Shown: piece after piece, positions 57,683-64,000 of the stretch
Layout of the letters: each line of letters begins with the position of its first letter
Position numbering within the stretch: position 1 is the first letter of the stretch
Source: Dasypus novemcinctus
Taxonomy: Eukaryota; Chordata; Mammalia; Cingulata; Dasypodidae
DNA length: 64,000 bases
NCBI RefSeq assembly: GCF_030445035.2
Contig: NC_080677.1
Span: forward strand, 157,419,169-157,483,168
Reading direction: 5' to 3'
Position numbers and translations under genes: made by a program
The notes under the pieces: model-generated
The model's database searches: none
The model's input: the letters and a program-made list of their open reading frames with translations, nothing else
What the model was told of the DNA's origin: nothing

Positions 57683-59240
57683 GTGAGTCTGAGCTTTTAT
57701 AGCAATTACCACCATACCCTGTATGTAACAGAATTAAAAGGGTTTATTTTTGGCATGTATGCAGGCAAAAATTTTATTGCTTTTGCATCCATTGGTTATC
57801 CATCTATTGCCCACAGTTCCGTTTCAAGGCTTTTATTTTTAAATTGTCAATCAGAACTTTGTAGGTAGATGGTTTTGCAGGCACTGGGGAATTTTTGTTT
57901 TTAAAATAATGGTTAGCCTTTCATTCTTAATGATAATTTTTCATTATGATAAGTTTCTTAGGGAAGGTGTACATTGGCCTTTATGAATAAATTATAATGG
58001 AAGAATGATCTGGAATCTAACAGGGCATACAGATACTTTGCATTTGTTTTTTCTCTTAAATTTTTTGATTGTTAATACTGCTGGGATCTGAGCACAAATT
58101 AGTATAGGCACCATGGCTTTCAGGAGGGAAGAATAGGTTCTAGCTTAAGATTGCATTAGAAATTTTTCCTTCATTCCTGGAAAGCACAAGTTTGAAAATT
58201 TTGCTTTCATTCCAGATATAGTGAATCTCTACCTGCCCCAGGCTTTCTATTGGAGTTGCAAGTCTGGTACTTGTTTTTTTTTTTTAAATCTTGACCTCAG
58301 TTTCCTGAGACCTTTGTGCTCTTTAACAAGTGTTGAAACAAGTTGCTTAGGAACGAGGGCTATGTATTATCCACTTCCAGGGAAGAGAAAGTCTGCGTCT
58401 TGAAAATGCCAATGAGTGAGTGAGTTTTAGAGCCGGGAATTACTTCCGAAAGCGTCTAGTCCAGCTATGGTAGGTCACAGATGAGAAACCTCAGCCCGCG
58501 AGCACATGGCCCAGTAGCAGCTGAGCCTCCTCGTTCCTGCCCATGGAGGGCTCTTACTGTCATTACTACAACGGCCACCAGCTACTTGTTGGGTAATTTG
58601 ACGGGCCAGGCCCTGTGCTAAATACTCACAGCTGCCACGACACGCCGTTCTCATGATACCAAGGAGCTCGGTTCGTGAACCATAGGGCCTTGCAGAGGAA
58701 TCTGACTGTGGTCTGTCTGAGACACCCGTTAGATTACTTAGCCAGGAATTTGAAGTTTTCTAAGTGTCTGCAGAATGAGTACAAGATCTTTGAGGATTCA
58801 GAAGAATTCTCAGTAATTTAAAAAATTTAAATCAGCCCCACTCTCTCTTCACATCTCCACCTCCAACTGGAAAAACAGCTCCAAACACTCAGAAATGCAG
58901 AAGTAGTCTCCTAAGTAATAATTGGGCCTAGAAAGAAGAATAAGACACAATAAAAGAATAAAGAATGAAAATGGAAAACCTACACACCAGGATCTCCGTG
59001 ATATGACCAGAGCAGAATTTGGAGGTAGCTCAGAGCTTTATGCATGTTGACTTTCAGAGAAAGGACAAGAAATTGTGTCATCAAACAAATGAAACAAAGG
59101 AAGTAAAGTGGAAAACTGAAAAATAGATAAATTGAGTTGAATCTTTGCAAGCAATAATAAAGTAAACAAGCAAAAACTGACATAGTTGGAGATGAGAAGG
59201 GAAATGTATCAATACAAATTTACTAAGGAAATGATTTTTT

Positions 59241-59547
59241 TTCTACTATGAGTTTTTTTTAGCTTTTTTTATTTATTTTTTTTAAGATACATAGATCACA
59301 CAAAATGTTACAATAAAAAATATAAAAGGTTCCCATATACCCCACTCCCAACCCCATCCTCACTCCTCCCACATCAACAATCTCTTTCATCATTGTGGCA
59401 CATTCATTGCATTTGGTGAATACATTTTGGTGCATTGCTACACCGCGTTGATTATAGTTTATATTGTAGTTTACACTCTCCCCCTGTCCATTCAGTGGAT
59501 TATGGCAGGATATATAATGTCCTGCATCTGTCCCTGCAATATCATTC
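59241..59547 (-). mobile_element. Xenarthran L1 3' end, 5'-truncated, minus strand
   Basis: It is the reverse complement of the same 3' UTR sequence seen at 10338-10862 and 34520-35125. It includes the complements of GATGTGGGAGGAGTG and of the terminal AACATTTTGTGTGATCTATG. It is truncated inside the TCATTCA segment. A probable short TSD AAGGAAAT occurs near 59225 and 59548. It is non-coding. Confidence 0.8.
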
Positions 59548-61915
59548 AAGGAAATAATATTTTTAAAAAATTGTGATGAGGAGGTAATATGCTCAGTTGT
59601 TTGACAATATATGTAAATATGTAAATGAAATGAATTAGTGTTGTCTACACAAATTAAATTATAAATTCATAATTGGAAAACTTTTAAATGACCAGTGACT
59701 CAAAAAATGAATAAGATTACTAGTAAACTCATCCCCCAAAAATGTGTCTTGATAGATTCATTGGTAAGACTTTTTTTCTTTCAAACTTTGAAGAAATAAT
59801 TAATTTCCATATTTTATAAATTTTTCTGGAATATTTAAAAATTGGGAAGTATATCAGTTTTTCAAAAATGTAAACATTATCTTAATCCCAAACTGTAGTT
59901 AGATAGCAAAAAAGTCAAAATTTTTCTTTGTGAAACTGATACTGGTTATGAAGTAACATGAGAAATATTGATAATATAAGATTAAGTGAAAAACGATTCA
60001 AAACTGTGGAAGAACTAAATACAGTTAAGACAATACAAAAGTGTATGGACAAAACCAAGAATTTTTGGGGGGAAAAAGTTACTTTTGATGAGGCGAGGTA
60101 ATTAGAGATCTGTCATTTATTTTTAACTTTTTAATACATTTCTCTGTGTCATCCAGTAGAAGCAAGGTCTTACGTCTATGAAATTTACCTGGTACAGTGA
60201 GACTTCTGAAATGTTCTTTTAAATGTGGCAGAAGAGAACGTCAAAAAGGGACTATGTGCCTGTTAGAGTTGATGCTTTTCAAAGTTAAGTTTCTTGGTCA
60301 TTTAATTTTATTAAAGCATTCCAGATACACTTGGTCCATATTATGGGCTATTTATTTGCCAAGTTTTATTTTTAAATAAGAAACTTTTTTAGAAAAAGTT
60401 ATGTAAGTAGTGAGAAAGCAACCTAGACATGTAAACTTGTGGATTTTTGTGCATGTGTATAAACTTTAAAAGACCAGACTACATTTTTTTGTTTTTGTGG
60501 ATGGAGAATTTTAAAAGGCTTGTGGTCCAAGACTGATCTGCTGAGTTTCAGACCAAAACAATAAGTGACTCTCTTCTCTGGAAAGTGAGATACGATACTG
60601 CTGCAGTTATAGCTGGGTCACCACACATGCACAAAGGGTAGAAAAGGGGATTTCAATAAATACTTAGTAACTGCTGTGGTTTTCTCTGGCAGAACACACT
60701 TATTCTGAACTCCTTTATTTCCTTCTGGTGGTAAGTTCCTTTCCTCACCTAAATAGGAATCTTCAAAGTCTACTATAACATGCCTTCGTTTCACCCCCCT
60801 CCCCCACCAAGCAGTTCTATTTATCTTTTAAATTCTTAAATTCACTTTAAGTACAATATATTGGCTTATCTCTACTAAGACATTTTATACTTTTATCTAT
60901 TATAAAAGAGTTGCTCCTTCACAATGCATTTCATTAAATGTATGGACTCTGAAAACCAAATGAGAGAGTTGGTATTCGGAAGGGAAATGAATCACTGAAT
61001 TTCATTTCCCTTGTCCTTATTAAATTCTAGCAGAGAGGAACCTGGTAGATTATCAAGTAGCAATCCTAATGGAAGTTATTAGTAGAAACCATCAAAGCAG
61101 ATGCAAATACGTTTTTATTAAATTTATGCAGATTTTAAACATTTCTCTCTAATGCTCAGTCTTTGGCACAGTGCCAGGGTCATAGTAAATGCTCAATAAA
61201 TATTGGCGGGAACATTTCTGACAGTAGCAATTATAACATAAGCATTGATCAGAATTATTAAGATCATTGCTTCTAGACACAATCAAGTAACATGCAAGGA
61301 AATTTAGTCACTGGGTGGTGTTCATTAAAAAGCCATCTCAATTAAAATGGAAATCCATCTTCATCGTGTTAGATGAACAGATGATCGTTTTCAGATGTTT
61401 GGTGGCGCAGCCTGACCTTGGTCCCCTGACCCCTGGGTGGATCCTCTCTCAGAAATGTCAGGAGAAGACACTCTGACCACAGGGCCTTCCTCCATGAGTG
61501 AGGAATCAGTGCTCATTCTCCAGATGCTTTTCTTTGCAGCTCTGTGAAGAAACCTTTGAGCATCCGAGCCACATTTCATAGGGAATATCCTCACCAAGCC
61601 TGTTCCAACTTGGACGAGAGTTTGGTCTCCCCTCCTAACCAAGCCTTAAATTCCTTTATATATTTCTGGAGAGGAGAGGCTTCTGAAACATGTATAGATG
61701 AGGGAGAAATGGGGCAAGCCTTGAAGTACACCGGGTGGCACTCGCCCTCCTCCTCTGCTTGGTTTGAAGACGAGTCCCTACTAAGTATGTTCTTTTCCCA
61801 CTCACACGTGACTGCCGTGTAAATGGCTGGTTCCTTCAAACGGCCACTGCCCTGGCGGAATACCATGGATCAGTTTCACTCGCTCCCACGAGACCGCAGC
61901 TTTAAACTTCATCTT

Positions 61916-62324
61916 TTTTTTTTTTAAGGTCTTTTTTAAATTTATTTCTCTCCCCTCCCCCCAGTTGTCTGCTCTTTGTGTCCATTCACTGTGTGTTCTT
62001 CTGTGTCCACTTGTATTCTTGTCAGTGGCACCAGGGATCTGTCTCTTTTTGTTGCATCATCTTGTTGTGTCAGCTCTCCATGTGTGTGCAGCACCACTCC
62101 TGGGCAGGCTGCACTTTTTTCACACTGGGTGGCTCTCCTTATGGGGTGCACTCCTTGCACATGCCTCACGTGGGGGTCACCCCTGCATGGCACGGCACTC
62201 CTTGCGCACATCAGCACTGCGCATGGGCCAGCTCACCGCATGGGTCAAGGAGGCCCGGGGTTTGAACCTTGGACCTCCCATGTGGTAGGTAGATGCTGTG
62301 TCGGTTGAGCCAAATCCACTTCCT
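61916..62324 (-). mobile_element. DAS-type tRNA-derived SINE, long subfamily
   Basis: Minus-strand copy with a perfect 15-bp TSD TTTAAACTTCATCTT at 61901-61915 and 62325-62339. The tRNA-like head is at the right end and the A-tail complement at the left. It retains the internal segment absent from the short subfamily. Reading frames over it are not genes. Confidence 0.93.
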
Positions 62325-64000
62325 TTTAAACTTCATCTTAATTGCTTAAAATTCCTCTTCATTTGAGACATCTGGTAGCGCAAAGGTGGCTAGGTGGAGA
62401 AGACGCTTTTCCTGGAGAGTGTGAATTAATCGGATTAGTGTCTCTTCCTCTTGACCGAGGTGAATGTCCCTGAAGAAGTGGAGATTTTGATGGAGAAAAA
62501 AAAGGAGGTGTATGCTTGGCATGTGGGGTGCTTTGGGAAGCAGGCTCCACTGGGCTGGTCTGTCCCCCTCGGGGAATGGGGCAAAACGAGAGACATGGCC
62601 TTGTGTTTGGTGTGGCAAGAGGCAGTGGGGAGGAGAAAGAGCTTGGGAGGGCAACTAAGGCCAGCTGCCCCTTTGAGACATTGTTTCTGGGCTGGTGCTG
62701 ACCGGGGGAGAAGTTGTCCTTTTCCCTCTCTCTGCTGCTGCTGTTTTGGGTAGTCCAGGTATGCTGATGAGTTAAACAATCCACTGGGGTAGCCTGAGAT
62801 TTCACCTAAAGTTATAACCGAGTCTTTGGAGAAATGCATGCTCAGTTCCACACAACTGACCTAGCAGATAACCCATTTGTGGGGGAGGTACTGCTTCATG
62901 TATCAAAAAATATTTATTAAGCACCTGGTAAAGTTCACTGGGCGCCCTGCTAGGGCCATTTCTTAATGAAATCACATTTAAATGCAGCTGAAGAAAGAGT
63001 TAAAGGATGGCTTGGCAGGTCCTTCTGAGCAGCGAATAATCGCCCCTCATTTATCTGTTTCATCAATTTCAGGTTTCATTTTTGGGAGGACCTGAAAGAA
63101 AGCTTTCTGGTGGCCAAGGGGCAGGGGCAGGGCTGCGTTGGGATCCAGCTGCTGAGGACGCCGGAGCGGATCCCTGCAGCCAGGTTTCTCCTTGGGGTTT
63201 TAGTGACCACTGAGTCTACTTCAACTCCTTTTTTCTTACTTTGTGTGTTTGTCACTTCCTTGTTTTCAGTGAGAGAATTAAGCTTTGCCGTTCTGGATTA
63301 TTCCAGACATTCTTTTCCTGGCACGCACACAGCGGCCGGTGAACTGCAGCAGAGAACAGTAAAACGCTCCACGACCAGCCCAGTTAGTGACATTTAGAGG
63401 ATCCTGGAAAGGTTATCCAATTTCTTGTCTTGTGTCTTTGCTATAATAACACCTCACTTATCAGGCACCATCTGGGAATGAGGTGTTCCACAGAAGTGAA
63501 TTTTCCAGATAGCAGAAATTGAAGTTCCAATTTTTAAAATATAGAGTTTTCTGCTCTCCTAAGCCCTCAGTATTCCAAACAGGGGTATGCTTTAACATCG
63601 TATTTCTCCTCTAACTTCTTCCTCCTCTAGCTTCTGTTATGTCATCCCAACCTTTCAAACTAATAAACCAGAAGCCTAACCTGCCCCTAATGCCTTTGGG
63701 CCTTCGAGCAAAGTAGGCTCTATAGTCTCCTTTTTAAAGGGACTTTCTTAATTCCTTATTTCAAAGCATTTATCTTTTAAACAGTGTTTCCCAAAATTCT
63801 GACCCTTGGGTGTGCCTGGGACTAGCTGTAGAAATATAAAAATGAGAGTACTATTCCAAACATAAATAGCAGGGATGAGGATAACAAACACATTTACGTG
63901 GGTTATTTCTGAAACGCAGATTAACTTTATTTTTGAAAATCAAATATCTTTACAGATTCACTAGCAGAGTTTCAATAAAATTGCACATATTGCACCCACT

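Larger units (their letters stand above)
57683..64000 (+). other. Start of MKX intron 5 (runs off the window)
   Basis: The region begins with the donor GTGAGT after exon 5. I looked for a phase-1 acceptor followed by the conserved MKX C-terminal coding sequence and did not find it before 64000. The content is AT-rich intron with an L1 3' end (59241-59547), a DAS-type SINE (61916-62324), an MIR/L2-like trace near 61160-61205 and an MIR-like patch near 58430-58640. The stretch 62340-64000 shows nothing I recognise. Confidence 0.7.

Noticed and set aside
57703-64000. Final MKX coding exons
   Set aside because: No acceptor followed by sequence encoding the expected C-terminal motif (Asp-Thr-Leu-Glu-type start, Tyr-Trp-Lys-Glu region) was found.

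Overview
This is mammalian nuclear DNA, almost certainly from an armadillo (Xenarthra, probably Dasypus or a close relative). The lineage call rests on many copies of tRNA-derived SINEs of the type known as DAS-SINEs in armadillos, with A/B-box-like heads, pyrimidine-rich middles and A-rich tails, and on L1 3' ends and LTRs of a xenarthran type. There are no operons, CRISPR arrays or prokaryotic genes.

The only protein-coding gene I can support is MKX (Mohawk, a TALE-class atypical homeobox repressor of tendon and connective-tissue development), on the + strand. Four coding exons are present (47329-47516, 49098-49257, 56789-56942, 57344-57682) with consensus splice sites and continuous phase. 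They encode the first 280 residues, including the whole homeodomain. The last roughly 70 residues and the 3' UTR must lie beyond 64000. A CpG island spans about 44.4-49.4 kb. Inside it, a TATA-like box at 45203, a likely non-coding first exon ending at 45337 and a good donor make a plausible promoter and leader.

Layout: 1-4.4 kb is repeat-dense (a SINE, three minus-strand LTR-like elements, one with an internal 44-bp minisatellite, a further LTR and an old L1). 4.4-44.4 kb is upstream intergenic DNA made of old L1, MIR, MER20-like and other hAT fossils, lineage-specific L1 3' ends, DAS-type SINEs and an isolated CpG-rich patch at 15.1-15.7 kb. 44.4-57.7 kb is MKX exons 1-5. 57.7-64 kb is the start of the next MKX intron, with one L1 3' end and one SINE.

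No new biological system is evident. The points most worth a second look are the dimeric SINE split by a nested SINE, two SINE subfamilies distinguished by an internal deletion, the minisatellite born inside an LTR, the isolated CpG-rich patch, and two upstream ORFs in the inferred MKX leader, one overlapping the main start codon. Repeat family names come from recognition by eye, not from a database search, and repeat edges are approximate unless a target-site duplication (TSD) is given.
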